DNA from: a bacterium
GTDB taxonomy: Bacteria; Patescibacteriota; Minisyncoccia; Phycocordibacterales; Phycocordibacteraceae
Length of the DNA stretch: 38,593 bases
Direction of reading: 5' to 3'
Assembly: GCA_021784815.1 (NCBI GenBank)
Contig: JAJYHK010000015.1
Coordinates: 1 to 38,593 of the forward strand
A program made the position numbers and the translations under genes. Position 1 is the stretch's first letter, and every line of letters starts with the position of its first letter. This document shows, one piece after another, positions 12,960-21,678 of the stretch. Below the pieces are notes generated by a model. The model searched no databases. It was not told the DNA's origin and saw nothing but the letters and a program-made list of their open reading frames with translations.

Positions 12960-12992
12960 AACAACAGCCCGGGCTATGCCCGGGCTGTTGTT
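12960..12992. terminator. Bidirectional terminator between parB and rel
   Basis: AACAACAGCCCGGGC, loop TAT, then the exact complement: a 15-bp perfect stem. Downstream bases are T-containing in both directions (TTGTTTACC on plus; TTGTTTTGC on minus). The last base of the rel stop codon (12992-12994) touches the stem. Confidence 0.85.
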
Positions 12993-14605
12993 TACCGCTT
13001 CACGTCTTCGTGAGTTGGCGTTGGGTGTTTAGCAGCGCGCCGCCGTCGCCGGGGTTTATCTGGCTCGGTCATGCCAAGCGCGAGACGAATATGCTTGCGA
13101 GCGAGCGCAGTCTTCACGTGGTCGAGCCATTTGGGCGAAGGGTGCGCGCTCTCGCGGCGAAGCACCTCGACGATATCGCCATTATTGAGCTTGGTGTCGA
13201 ATGATACGAACTTGCCGTTCACCTTCGCGCCCTGAAGGTGGTCGCCGAGGTCCGTGTGAATCGCATAGGCGAAATCGATGGGTGTTGAGTCAATTGGCAG
13301 ATCGACTACGTCGCCCTGTGGGGTAAAGACAAAGACGCGCCGCGAGAAGAAGTCCTCTTTAAGGCCCTCGACGAATGCTTGGGATTCGGCAATGATTGCA
13401 TGTGCATCGGCGAGCTCGACCAGCCAGTGCGGAGATTCCGCTGAGCTCTGATCCGCATTCTTAGTTGCGCTTGAGACGTGCATGAGCGATGGAATGAGCG
13501 AGCGCATCCAGGAAAAGGAGAGCGCGGAAAAACGGCTCCGCTGTGTCGAGCGGTCGAGCTGCTCGATTTCTTTGCCGAGGAGCTTGTACGACATGTGCGA
13601 GGCAACGCCGAACTCCGCGTGCCGGTGCATCTCCTCGGTGCGAATCTGGATCTCGACGATGCCGGCCTCGCTTGTCATGACGGTCGTATGGAGCGACTGG
13701 TAGCCGTTCGGTTTGGGGAACGCGATGTAATCTTTAAACTCGCCCGGAAGCGGTCGATAGAGCGCATGCACGATGCCAAGGGCGACGTAACAGTCCTCAA
13801 GTTTGGGAACAACGATGCGCAGTGCCGCAATGTCATGGATGAGCGTAATGTCATCGTGCTTGCGGATGAGCTTCTGGTGAAGGCTCCAGAGGCCTTTGAT
13901 GCGAATACTGGTGCGGAAATCTTGCAGCCCTTTCTTTACGAACTCTTTCCGGAGCTCCTTTTGTACTTTCGCAAGCCCGATCTCGGTTTCTTTCGTTTTC
14001 GCTTTTCGCAGCTCGAGCGTGTGCGCGTATGCGTCGGGATCGATGTGCGGGAAGACGAGATCCTCGAGATCGCGCTTCACCTGGCCCATACCAAGCCGAT
14101 CCGCAATAGGCGCGTAGATTTCAAGCGTCTCAAGTGCAATGCGTCGGCGCTTGTGCGGCGGCACGTGCCCGAGCGTTTGTGTGTTGTGATATCGGTCCGC
14201 GAGTTTGACGATAAGCACGCGAATATCAGATGCGGTCGCGACGAGCAGCCGGCGCAGGCTCTCCGCATGGCGTTCGGCGCCGCGATATTTATGGTGGCCC
14301 AGTTTTGTAACGCCGTCGACTATGAAAAGCACTTCCTTTTCGAATTCCTTTTCGACCTCCTCGCGCGAGGCGCGTGCGTCCTCAACCGTGTCGTGGAGAA
14401 GGCCGGCAGCAATGGTAGTTGCGTCCATGCCGAACTTCGCAAGTGTCTTCGCAACGGCTGCAGGATGAACGAAATACGGTTCGCCCGAATAGCGGGTCTG
14501 GCCGTCGTGCGCTCGCTGCGCAAATTCGTACGCGCGCCTTACGAGATCGCGGTCCTCTTCGGCCGTTGTCCGCATTGCGCCCAGGATGTCCTTGAGCGGC
14601 GTCAT
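12992..14605 (-). CDS. rel: Rel/SpoT-type (p)ppGpp synthetase/hydrolase, short form
   Basis: 537 aa, against about 700 for usual long RSH proteins. HD hydrolase domain with RYSGEPYFVHPAAVA and LLHDTVEDA (HD at 71-72); synthetase domain with GEFKDYIAFPKPNGYQSLHTTV and VEIQIRTEEMHRHAEFGVASHMSYK; TGS domain (about 418-480, RVFVFTPQGDVVDLPIDSTPIDFAYAIHTDLGD). After a short basic tail it ends, without the zinc-finger and ACT domains that sense the ribosome and amino acids. Both activities look possible from the motifs. TATCAT (plus 14614-14619) ends 8 nt before the start codon. Confidence 0.93.
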   Translation of the reverse strand: MTPLKDILGAMRTTAEEDRDLVRRAYEFAQRAHDGQTRYSGEPYFVHPAAVAKTLAKFGMDATTIAAGLLHDTVEDARASREEVEKEFEKEVLFIVDGVTKLGHHKYRGAERHAESLRRLLVATASDIRVLIVKLADRYHNTQTLGHVPPHKRRRIALETLEIYAPIADRLGMGQVKRDLEDLVFPHIDPDAYAHTLELRKAKTKETEIGLAKVQKELRKEFVKKGLQDFRTSIRIKGLWSLHQKLIRKHDDITLIHDIAALRIVVPKLEDCYVALGIVHALYRPLPGEFKDYIAFPKPNGYQSLHTTVMTSEAGIVEIQIRTEEMHRHAEFGVASHMSYKLLGKEIEQLDRSTQRSRFSALSFSWMRSLIPSLMHVSSATKNADQSSAESPHWLVELADAHAIIAESQAFVEGLKEDFFSRRVFVFTPQGDVVDLPIDSTPIDFAYAIHTDLGDHLQGAKVNGKFVSFDTKLNNGDIVEVLRRESAHPSPKWLDHVKTALARKHIRLALGMTEPDKPRRRRRAAKHPTPTHEDVKR

Positions 14606-14612
14606 AGAATGC

Positions 14613-14847
14613 TATGATACCGCGCTTTTGGCAAGAGTAAAGCACGAGCCTTTCATGCTGCGTTCAGCACGCCGCACGTACGCTTGCTTCGTTGCTGAGC
14701 GCGGACGCGAGTTGTTGTCGAGAGCGCAATCGGGAGGTGCGCACAGAGCGTGCAACAATGCCGCCAGACGGCGACGGGCTCGTGGCGTTCGCAATAAACC
14801 AGCTTCGATGTGCATACTAGGGTCAGCGCTGCGCTGACCCGCTTTTT
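14613..14847 (+). ncRNA. Candidate small RNA (or empty intergenic transcript)
   Basis: No convincing protein here. TGCTATGAT (14610-14618 region) is an extended -10 on the plus strand and a strong intrinsic terminator ends at 14847, giving a transcript of about 220 nt. CACGAGCC (14642-14649) can pair with GGCTCGTG (14778-14785), closing a domain with inner hairpins such as GCCG/CGGC around 14762-14774. The -10 overlaps the rel -10 on the other strand, so it may be a by-product. Class unknown. Confidence 0.35.
14820..14847 (+). terminator. Intrinsic terminator, plus strand
   Basis: GGGTCAGCG, loop CTG, CGCTGACCC, then GCTTTTT. A perfect 9-bp GC-rich stem with T-run. No protein gene on the plus strand ends here, which is the main argument for a small RNA upstream. 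Confidence 0.8.
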
Positions 14848-14868
14848 AGGAGAAGCCCTTCTTTGGGA

Positions 14869-15447
14869 CTATACGGTAAGCCGCACGTGATCTCGAATTG
14901 TAGCAAAGAGTTTTTCGTATCCAGCGGCATTGGGGTGTAGTCCGTCGATCAGGTCTGTGGAGGTGTTGAGGATTGTAAATACATCGATATAGGTGACACC
15001 GTTGCCCGCAAGTTCGCGAAGCGCTTCCGTATAGCGGTAAATATCTGCATTCGAGAAGGTCGGCTTGTCGCTTGGTAAGCGAGATTCGTCGAAGGTAAGC
15101 CCGATGCAGAAAACCTGTTTCGTCATCGTTCGAGCCTGTCGCAGTAGCTCTCGCATAGTATCGGAATACCTTGCAATCGGGACGTTTAGCTCGCGCGTAT
15201 TAAGTAGCCGCTTTGCGTCGTTACTACCCACCGCAAACATGACGTGCGTCGGGCAAATGGTCGCGGCCTCTCGTGAGAAACGGCTCAGCACATTAAGGCT
15301 TGTGTTACCGCAAATGCCCCTGTTGTATACAGCGTCATGCGAACTTGGCGGGATTACCTTGCGCAATCGGCCTACCCAACCAAGCGCGTCAGAATCGCCT
15401 TGGCCGTAGGTTATGCTGTCGCCCCAAACCCCGATGCGTGCATCCAT
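14869..15447 (-). CDS. SGNH/GDSL-family hydrolase
   Basis: 192 aa, the normal size of a single-domain SGNH hydrolase. Block I GDSITYGQG has the nucleophile Ser (about 11); block II NRGICGNTS supplies Gly; block III VGSNDAK supplies Asn; block V DGLHPNAAGY has the Asp/His pair. These enzymes cleave ester bonds in lipids or acetylated sugars; the substrate is unknown. No signal peptide, so cytoplasmic unless exported by other means. No partner gene is obvious. Confidence 0.9.
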   Translation of the reverse strand: MDARIGVWGDSITYGQGDSDALGWVGRLRKVIPPSSHDAVYNRGICGNTSLNVLSRFSREAATICPTHVMFAVGSNDAKRLLNTRELNVPIARYSDTMRELLRQARTMTKQVFCIGLTFDESRLPSDKPTFSNADIYRYTEALRELAGNGVTYIDVFTILNTSTDLIDGLHPNAAGYEKLFATIRDHVRLTV

Positions 15448-15511
15448 AGGCCAATGCTAGCACGCGTCAGTTTTGTCCTGCAGGGTTTACGAAGTCCTGC
15501 AGGGATTTGCA

Positions 15512-17890
15512 CTACGATTTTAAGTACGTTTCGGCCTCGGCGGGCGTTATGGTGCTCGGGTCCGTGTTGTGAGGCAGGTAAATGCGGCGCAGACCTTTCT
15601 TGAAAAATAGCCCTTGCTTCGACCGGTAGAGCGTGATCGGTCTCCCGGTCCTTGGCATCTTGCCGACCTCGCGCACGATTTCGGCTCCGCGCGGCGGCTG
15701 CTTCGGCCGGGCGAGCAGCGCGAGCGCCTCCTCAAAGGTGATCGTGTATGGGTCGCCTTTTTTAATCGAACGGAACTCACCATCGCGGCCGACATACGGT
15801 CCGAAGCGGCCGGTGTTCGCAAATACTATTTTGCTCGTTTGCGGGTCAAGGCCGAGTTCTCGCGGCAGCGAAAGGTACTTGACCGCGTCTTCGGGCGTTA
15901 CCTCTTCCGGTTTTTTTCCGGCAGGAATGCTCGCACGCCTCACCGGCGGCGCTTTCTTTTTTGCAGGCCGCTTTTTTCTCGTTGGCTTTTCCGGTAGTGG
16001 TTCGAGACTGCTCTCCGCGACGGGCATCTCGACGTACGGCCCGAAGCGGCCCGTTTTTATATACATTGGCTGGCTCGTTTCAGGATGTACGCCGATCGGC
16101 TCGTCGCCTTTAATCTCGCCGCCGTCCCCGGTACGCGCGCCCGTGCAGTCGGGGTACCGCTTACAGCTCATGAAGACGCCGCCGCGCGCGAGCTTGTATT
16201 CCATGGGTCCGCCACAGATCGGACAAGGAAACTCGTTGGGTGCGTCACCGAGAGAGGTGGCCTTTGGAAGCTTTTCTTTCGCGAGAACCTCTTTTTCAAA
16301 GGGACCGTAGAATTCGGAGAGGGTCTCTTTGTAGCCGCGTTCGCCGCGCGCTATTTCATCGAGCTCATCTTCCATCTCTGCGGTGAACGAGTCGCTCACG
16401 TACTGAGGAAAGTGCTCCTCAAGCCAGCTGGAGACCACCATGCCGGTCGCGGTCGGGGTGAGTGTGCGGCCGGTTTTCTCCACGTAGCCGCGGTCTTGAA
16501 TCGTTTTCATGATGCTGGCGTAGGTGGATGGACGGCCGATGCCGCGCTTCTCGAGCTCACGGATGAGTCCTGCTTCGGTATAGCGATGAGGAGGTTCGGT
16601 CTGCTTCTCCTGCGCCTCGAGCGCGGCGAGGGAGAGCGTGTCCTGCTCGGCGAGTCTAGGCAGCTCGACATCCTCACCTCGCGCACGCGTGTCGAGTGTA
16701 AGCCAGCCGGGGAACATAACGTGCGAGCCGTTCGCTGTAAATGCGGGGATGTCGGCCGATGCAGCAATCGACACGCTCGTGCGCATGACCCGCGCGCTCG
16801 CCATTTGCGATGCGAGGGCGCGGGTGCGAACGAGATCGTAGAGGCTCTGTTCATCGCCCGTTACGCCCGCGTGCTCGCGCGAAGGGTCGGTTGGTCGGAT
16901 CGCTTCGTGCGCCTCTTGGGCGTTCTTGCTTGTGGTTTTATAGGCGCGCACGTGGAGATACCCTGCGCCGAAACGTCTTTCTACGACGCCCGCAAGCTTT
17001 GCGACCGCCTCTTTCGCAAGGTTCACCGAGTCGGTGCGCATGTAGGTAATATGGCCCGCTTCGTAGAGCTTTTGTGCCGCACGCATCGTTCGGCTCGGTG
17101 CGAACCCGAGGCGGGTAGAGGCTGCTTGCTGGAGGGTGGAGGTCGTGAACGGCGGCCGCGGGTTGCGCTCTTCCGACTTCTCCGCGACACCGGCTACCTT
17201 CCAGGACGCTTGTTTCCCGAGGGCGACGATGCGATCCGCCTCGTCTTTGGTCGGGGGCTGCTCCGTGCAGGTCGCTGGAAAGCTGTGGCCGCCCCCGTCC
17301 GCGAATTCGGCGGAAATGACGAAGTAGGTTTCCGGAACGAATGCGGCGATTTCGCGCTCGCGTTCGGCGATGATGCGCAGCGCCGGCGATTGCACACGGC
17401 CGGCAGAGAGGCCGTAACGCACCTTCTTCCAGATGAGCCCGGAAAGGTCGTAGCCGACAATGCGGTCGAGCACGCGGCGCGCCTCTTGCGCTTCCCGCAG
17501 GTGCTCGTCTATCTCGCGCGGGTGCTTGAGCGCCTCCTCGATCGCGCTCCGGGTAATCTCGTGGAAAACGACGCGCTTGGGTTTCTTGAGGTTGACCGCC
17601 TCCTTGAGGTGCCAGGCGATCGCTTCGCCTTCGCGGTCGGGGTCGGTTGCAAGATATACGATGCTCGCCTTCGCGGCTGCCTTCCGAATTTTCTCGATGA
17701 TCTCGCGCTTGTCCGGCGAAATGACGTAGTGCGGCACAAAGCCGCCCTGGATATCAACCGCATCCTTGTTGCTCTTAGGCAGATCGCGTATGTGGCCAAC
17801 GGACGCGAGCACGTCGTAGCCCTTCCCGACGTATTGGCCTATAGTGCGCGCCTTGGTGGGCGACTCCACGATGAGTAACTGCTTTGCCAT
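15512..17890 (-). CDS. topA: DNA topoisomerase I
   Basis: 792 aa. Relaxes negative supercoils by a transient break of one strand. Toprim domain at the N-terminus (LLIVESPTKARTIGQYVG, then DPDREGEAIAWHL); catalytic Tyr in HITYMRTDSVNL (about 290); RGIGRPSTYASIMKTIQDRGYV. The C-terminal part has one four-Cys zinc finger (CPICGGPMEY, then CKRYPDC) and two GRFGPYV repeats, joined by a Lys/Pro/Arg-rich linker. A weak TATGAG element precedes the start by 8 nt on the minus strand. Divergent from the membrane protein at 17998. Confidence 0.96.
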   Translation of the reverse strand: MAKQLLIVESPTKARTIGQYVGKGYDVLASVGHIRDLPKSNKDAVDIQGGFVPHYVISPDKREIIEKIRKAAAKASIVYLATDPDREGEAIAWHLKEAVNLKKPKRVVFHEITRSAIEEALKHPREIDEHLREAQEARRVLDRIVGYDLSGLIWKKVRYGLSAGRVQSPALRIIAEREREIAAFVPETYFVISAEFADGGGHSFPATCTEQPPTKDEADRIVALGKQASWKVAGVAEKSEERNPRPPFTTSTLQQAASTRLGFAPSRTMRAAQKLYEAGHITYMRTDSVNLAKEAVAKLAGVVERRFGAGYLHVRAYKTTSKNAQEAHEAIRPTDPSREHAGVTGDEQSLYDLVRTRALASQMASARVMRTSVSIAASADIPAFTANGSHVMFPGWLTLDTRARGEDVELPRLAEQDTLSLAALEAQEKQTEPPHRYTEAGLIRELEKRGIGRPSTYASIMKTIQDRGYVEKTGRTLTPTATGMVVSSWLEEHFPQYVSDSFTAEMEDELDEIARGERGYKETLSEFYGPFEKEVLAKEKLPKATSLGDAPNEFPCPICGGPMEYKLARGGVFMSCKRYPDCTGARTGDGGEIKGDEPIGVHPETSQPMYIKTGRFGPYVEMPVAESSLEPLPEKPTRKKRPAKKKAPPVRRASIPAGKKPEEVTPEDAVKYLSLPRELGLDPQTSKIVFANTGRFGPYVGRDGEFRSIKKGDPYTITFEEALALLARPKQPPRGAEIVREVGKMPRTGRPITLYRSKQGLFFKKGLRRIYLPHNTDPSTITPAEAETYLKS

Positions 17891-17997
17891 GGTTTCAACT
17901 CATACCGTGCATACCTATATATGGTCAAGCGTCTGTCCTGTGGGCAGGGAGGCAGCCTGCCACAAAAGGTCTGGTTTTTATAGGTATACTGTGCGCT

Positions 17998-18651
17998 ATG
18001 AAAGAACGGTGGAATGTGCGGCAAATCGCGGCCGTACTTGCGGTCGGCGCAGTGTTTATGCTCGTCTCGCTGATTGCTGACACGTATCGAACCGCCCTTG
18101 CCGCGGTAGTTGGCGTCGGTGGGCCGGCCGGTATAGCGGCCTACGTCGCGCTCACGATGTGCTTCGAGATCTTCTTGCTCCCTCTCGATCTTGCGCTTCT
18201 TGTGCCGCTCGGCACTGCACTCTATGGGCCCACTACGACCGCGCTCATGAGCATAACCGGGTGGACGGTCGGCGCGAGCGTATCGTTTATTCTCGCGCGG
18301 CGGTATGGAATCCGCTTCGTGACCACGATCGTAGGGGCAAAACGCGTCGAGCAGATACGCCGCCGCGTGCCCCGGTCGAATCTTTTCTGGTCGGTCGTGC
18401 TCTTGCGTATGCTCGTGCCCGTCGGCCTGCTCAGCTATACGCTCGGGCTCTTTGCGCCCATCGCCTGGTGGAAGTATGTTGTTGCGACTGCACTCGGCGT
18501 TGCACCCCTTGGTTTCTATTTTGCGTTTACAGGCGCGCTACCGTTTGTGTATCAGTTCCTCGCGCTGGCTGCGGCGCTTTGGTTCGTTATCATCGTGTTG
18601 TCGCGATATCAGTTCGAGCACCACGAGCGCAGAGACGGGCCGGTGGTCTGA
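17998..18651 (+). CDS. VTT-domain (TVP38/DedA-like) membrane protein
   Basis: 217 aa from ATG 17998; TATACT at 17985-17990 ends 7 nt upstream (leaderless). About five to six hydrophobic segments. The VTT signature region is present: FLLPLDLALLVPLGTALYG, GWTVGASVSFILARRYG, then RSNLFWSVVLLRMLVPVGLLSYTLGLFAPIAWWKYV. Relatives act in lipid scrambling or membrane homeostasis; the exact role here is unknown. The last 114 bp overlap the 3' end of the convergent EEP-family gene. Confidence 0.82.
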   Translation: MKERWNVRQIAAVLAVGAVFMLVSLIADTYRTALAAVVGVGGPAGIAAYVALTMCFEIFLLPLDLALLVPLGTALYGPTTTALMSITGWTVGASVSFILARRYGIRFVTTIVGAKRVEQIRRRVPRSNLFWSVVLLRMLVPVGLLSYTLGLFAPIAWWKYVVATALGVAPLGFYFAFTGALPFVYQFLALAAALWFVIIVLSRYQFEHHERRDGPVV

Positions 18652-19398
18652 GCCGACGGCATCATCCGCCGCGCGTGCTTCAGAAAAGGTGAAGTGTCTT
18701 GAAAGCAAAATGTGGTCCAGCTGGCTCTGTGAGAGCGGATGCGTCACCCGTCCGCGCAATGCGTTCGTGAGCGCATGCGCCGAGAAGCGCTCTTCCATGT
18801 GTGCTCGTTCGCGACGCCAAAAGAAAGAATCGGCGAACGGGCCGCCGAGCAGCCAGGAGAGTATCGAGATGCGCCGCGATTCAAGCGTGTTAAAATCGCC
18901 GCACACGATGGTCGGCATGCTGGGATTGCGCTTGCCCACGATCGTCTCGAATTCTTTCCTGCGCCACAGGGCGCGGTGCAAGGGGAGATGGAGGTTAAAG
19001 ACCTCGATACGCCCGTTCGGCGTCTCTATTTCCGCGATAAGCGCAGAGCGCTCGCCGGTGCCGCGAGCCCACTTGCACAGGAGATACATGAGGCCTATGA
19101 AGAGGCGGGTGCGTACGGGGTCGCGCTCGCGCTCGCGATTCGGCAAGGGGAGGATGGTGTGGCTCTTAATCGGGTAGCGGGAGAGGATTATGAGATTCTG
19201 ATGCGAGCGTGTACCACGAAAGACGCGGTCTGTCTCGGGCGCGTAGACGAGCGCATACGGCAGTTCGCACAAGCGCGCAAGGAACGGATCGGGTACTTCT
19301 TGCAGGCAGATAATATCCGCTCCGCAGTCGCGCAGGAACACGAGCGCGCGCTCAGACTGTGCGTTATTGAACAGCATGTTCCAGGAGAGCACTTTCAT
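18538..19398 (-). CDS. Endonuclease/exonuclease/phosphatase (EEP) family protein
   Basis: 286 aa from ATG 19398, chosen because TACACT on the minus strand ends about 8 nt before it; the open frame extends upstream but those codons lie in dprA. EEP motifs in order: LSWNMLF, CLQEV (metal-binding Glu), FNLHLPLHRALW, VCGDFNTLESR, SQLDHILLS, GSDHRPVSALVVLE (catalytic His). Members are Mg-dependent phosphodiesterases on nucleic acids, phosphoinositides or sphingolipids; the substrate is not predictable. No signal peptide. The C-terminus runs 114 bp into the opposite-strand gene. Confidence 0.85.
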   Translation of the reverse strand: MKVLSWNMLFNNAQSERALVFLRDCGADIICLQEVPDPFLARLCELPYALVYAPETDRVFRGTRSHQNLIILSRYPIKSHTILPLPNRERERDPVRTRLFIGLMYLLCKWARGTGERSALIAEIETPNGRIEVFNLHLPLHRALWRRKEFETIVGKRNPSMPTIVCGDFNTLESRRISILSWLLGGPFADSFFWRRERAHMEERFSAHALTNALRGRVTHPLSQSQLDHILLSRHFTFSEARAADDAVGSDHRPVSALVVLELISRQHDDNEPKRRSQREELIHKR

Positions 19399-19420
19399 GG
19401 AGCCACAGTGTAGGCGCGAT

Positions 19421-20302
19421 TCAGGTCCGTCGCCAAGCGCCGAATTGCTCGCAGACCAAGCCGCGCAGTTCGAGTGCGATAAGGGCAGTAAGGAGGCCGC
19501 TCGCGGAGTGCGGCGTGCCGGCGACAGAGCCGGCACGCAAAAGTTCATCGCGCGTCTTTGGTTCTGCGAGCAATTCCCATACCTGCTTCTCTATGCCCTC
19601 AAGCTCCGGGGCCTCCTTCGGGCCGGCCGGTTCGTCGGGCGTGATGCGGAGCGCCTCGAGGAGGTGTTTTGGTTCCGTAGCGAGCGCGGCTCCCATGCGG
19701 AGGAAGAGGTGGGCGCCAAAACCGTGCGCATCGCCGATTCGGTGCGGTATGAACAGCAGCTCGCGGTTGTACTCGCTTGCGAGCCGTGCGGTGATGAGTG
19801 TGCCTGATTTTGGGCCCGCTTCAATTACGAGAACCGCATCGGCAAGGCCGACCATGATGCGGTTGCGCGAAGGGAAGTCGTATGCGCGCGCCTTGTGTGC
19901 GGGCTCGTGTTCCGAGAGAAGCGTGCCGCCCGCGGCGAGAATTTCGCCCGCAAGGGCGTAATTGGCGCGCGGATAGAGCGCGCGGTCGCCAAGACCAGAT
20001 CCTGGTACGGCAATCGCAGGTAAGCCGGCGGCAAGGGCGGCCTTGTGCGCGCACGCGTCCGCGCCGAGCGCAAGCCCCGAGATAATCACAATCGGGTATC
20101 CGGCAAGTCCGGCTATAAGGCTCTCGCACGCTTGCCGCCCATAGGGCGAGAGCGCCCGGCTACCCACTACCGCAAGGCGTTTGAGGCTCACGGGCAGTGG
20201 CGCACCGCGCAGCCAGAGCTGTTCTGGCGGGTCGGGGAGCTCAAGAAGCTCTGGCGGGAATGCATCGCGTTTGAGAACGAGGATTTCGTCGGTCGGATAC
20301 AT
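19421..20302 (-). CDS. dprA: DNA-processing protein DprA (Smf)
   Basis: 293 aa from ATG 20302. DprA binds incoming single-stranded DNA and loads RecA during natural transformation. Rossmann-fold motifs: AVVGSRALSPYGRQAC, ISGLALGADACAHKAAL, AVPGSGLGDRALYPRANY, LLSEHEP, FPSRNRIMVGLADAVLVIEAGPKSGTLITARLA, and a C-terminal winged-helix-like segment (QVWELLAEPKTRDELLRAG). TATACT followed by AGGAG sits within 15 nt upstream of the start on the minus strand, so both a short leader and a ribosome site are possible. Divergent from serS. Suggests competence for DNA uptake. Confidence 0.93.
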   Translation of the reverse strand: MYPTDEILVLKRDAFPPELLELPDPPEQLWLRGAPLPVSLKRLAVVGSRALSPYGRQACESLIAGLAGYPIVIISGLALGADACAHKAALAAGLPAIAVPGSGLGDRALYPRANYALAGEILAAGGTLLSEHEPAHKARAYDFPSRNRIMVGLADAVLVIEAGPKSGTLITARLASEYNRELLFIPHRIGDAHGFGAHLFLRMGAALATEPKHLLEALRITPDEPAGPKEAPELEGIEKQVWELLAEPKTRDELLRAGSVAGTPHSASGLLTALIALELRGLVCEQFGAWRRT

Positions 20303-20399
20303 CGTCTCCTGAGTATAAGCCTGGGAGAATGCGGCGTTGGCTCCAATCCACGAAACCGCGCTTTCCGACCATGCTGGGATGGCGTAGAATGAGCGCACC

Positions 20400-21668
20400 A
20401 TGCTCGATATAAAGTTTATCCGGGAGAACGCGGATATCGTTAAGGCAGGCGCGGCAAAGAAACACATAGAGGCAGACATCGATCGGCTCATCGCGATCGA
20501 CGATCAGCGTAAGGCTCTTCGCTTCGAGATTGATACGAAGAAGGCCGAGCAGAATCGCCACTCCAGCGATATCCAGCGGGCGCAGGGGGGCGAACGGGAA
20601 AGGCTGCTCGAAGCGATGCGCCAGCTTAAGCTCGGGATGCAGGAGACCGAGGAGCGGCTTAAGCCGGTCATGGAAGAATGGCAGCGGCTCATGCTTTCGG
20701 TTCCGAACGTTCCTGACATCAGCGTGCCGGAAGGTGATGATGATTCCGACAATCGCGAAGTGAAGAAGTGGGGCGAGCCGACGCAATTCTCCTTCGAGCC
20801 GAAGAGCCACGTGGAGCTTATGACCGCGCTCGGCATGGCCGACTTTGAGCGCGGAACGAAGGTCGCGGGGTTCCGCGGCTACTTCCTTAAGGGCGATGGC
20901 GTCCTGCTTACGAATGCCGTGTGGCAGCTTGCGCTCAAGCATTTCTCCAGCAAGGGGCTCTCTCCGATGATCGTGCCCTCACTCGTGCGCCGGGAGACCT
21001 TCCTTGGCACCGGATACCTCCCGCAGGGCGAAGAGGATTTGTATAAAACCCAAGACGGCGATTTCCTTGCAGGCACGGGCGAGGTGGCGACGATGGGCTA
21101 CCATATGGACGAGACGCTCGATCTCGAGAAGCTGCCCGTGCAGTTCCTCGCGTTCTCGCCGTGCTTCCGCCGCGAGGCGGGAGCGCACGGTAAAGACGTG
21201 CGCGGCCTCATCCGCGTGCACGAATTTTTCAAATGGGAGCAGGTCGTCCTGTGCAAAGCCGAGCACGACGAGTCTGTGCGGCTGCATGAGTGGATAAACC
21301 GCAACACCGAGGAGTTCATTGAGCTCCTTACGATCCCGTATCATACGGTCGTAAACTGCGGCGGTGACCTCGGCCTCGGCCAGGTGAAGAAATACGATGT
21401 CGAACTCTGGGTTCCGGGCGAGCAGACGTACCGCGAAATCAGCTCAGCGTCGTACTTCCACGACTTCCAGGCGCGCCGGCTCAACATCCGCTATCGCGAT
21501 GCGGAGGGAACGCTGCGCTTCGCGCACTCGCTCAATTCAACCGCTATCCCGACCCCGCGTATTCTCGTGTCGATCGTAGAGAACTACCAGCAAGAAGACG
21601 GTTCGATACGGGTGCCGGAGGCGTTGGTCCCGTATGTTGGAAAGGACGTCATCGGACCCGCGCAGTAG
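20400..21668 (+). CDS. serS: Seryl-tRNA synthetase
   Basis: 422 aa, normal length. Charges tRNA-Ser. The N-terminal long coiled-coil arm (about 30-100) contacts the tRNA; the class II core has motif 2 (SPCFRREAGAHGKDVRGLIRVHEFFKWEQV) and motif 3 (LNSTAIPTPRILVSIVENYQQEDGSIRVPEAL). TAGAAT at 20385-20390 ends 9 nt before the ATG. Stop TAG is 8 nt before the preferred start of the ftsQ-like gene. Confidence 0.97.
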   Translation: MLDIKFIRENADIVKAGAAKKHIEADIDRLIAIDDQRKALRFEIDTKKAEQNRHSSDIQRAQGGERERLLEAMRQLKLGMQETEERLKPVMEEWQRLMLSVPNVPDISVPEGDDDSDNREVKKWGEPTQFSFEPKSHVELMTALGMADFERGTKVAGFRGYFLKGDGVLLTNAVWQLALKHFSSKGLSPMIVPSLVRRETFLGTGYLPQGEEDLYKTQDGDFLAGTGEVATMGYHMDETLDLEKLPVQFLAFSPCFRREAGAHGKDVRGLIRVHEFFKWEQVVLCKAEHDESVRLHEWINRNTEEFIELLTIPYHTVVNCGGDLGLGQVKKYDVELWVPGEQTYREISSASYFHDFQARRLNIRYRDAEGTLRFAHSLNSTAIPTPRILVSIVENYQQEDGSIRVPEALVPYVGKDVIGPAQ

Positions 21669-21678
21669 GAGCGCCCGG

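Noticed and set aside
13478-14617. 379-aa plus-strand frame opposite rel
   Set aside because: Antisense shadow of rel; no motifs and no promoter or ribosome site.
16085-17878. 597-aa open frame on the plus strand opposite topA
   Set aside because: Exact antisense of topA, which has full family motifs; the plus-strand product has the Arg/Ala/Gly-rich look of a shadow frame in GC-rich DNA.
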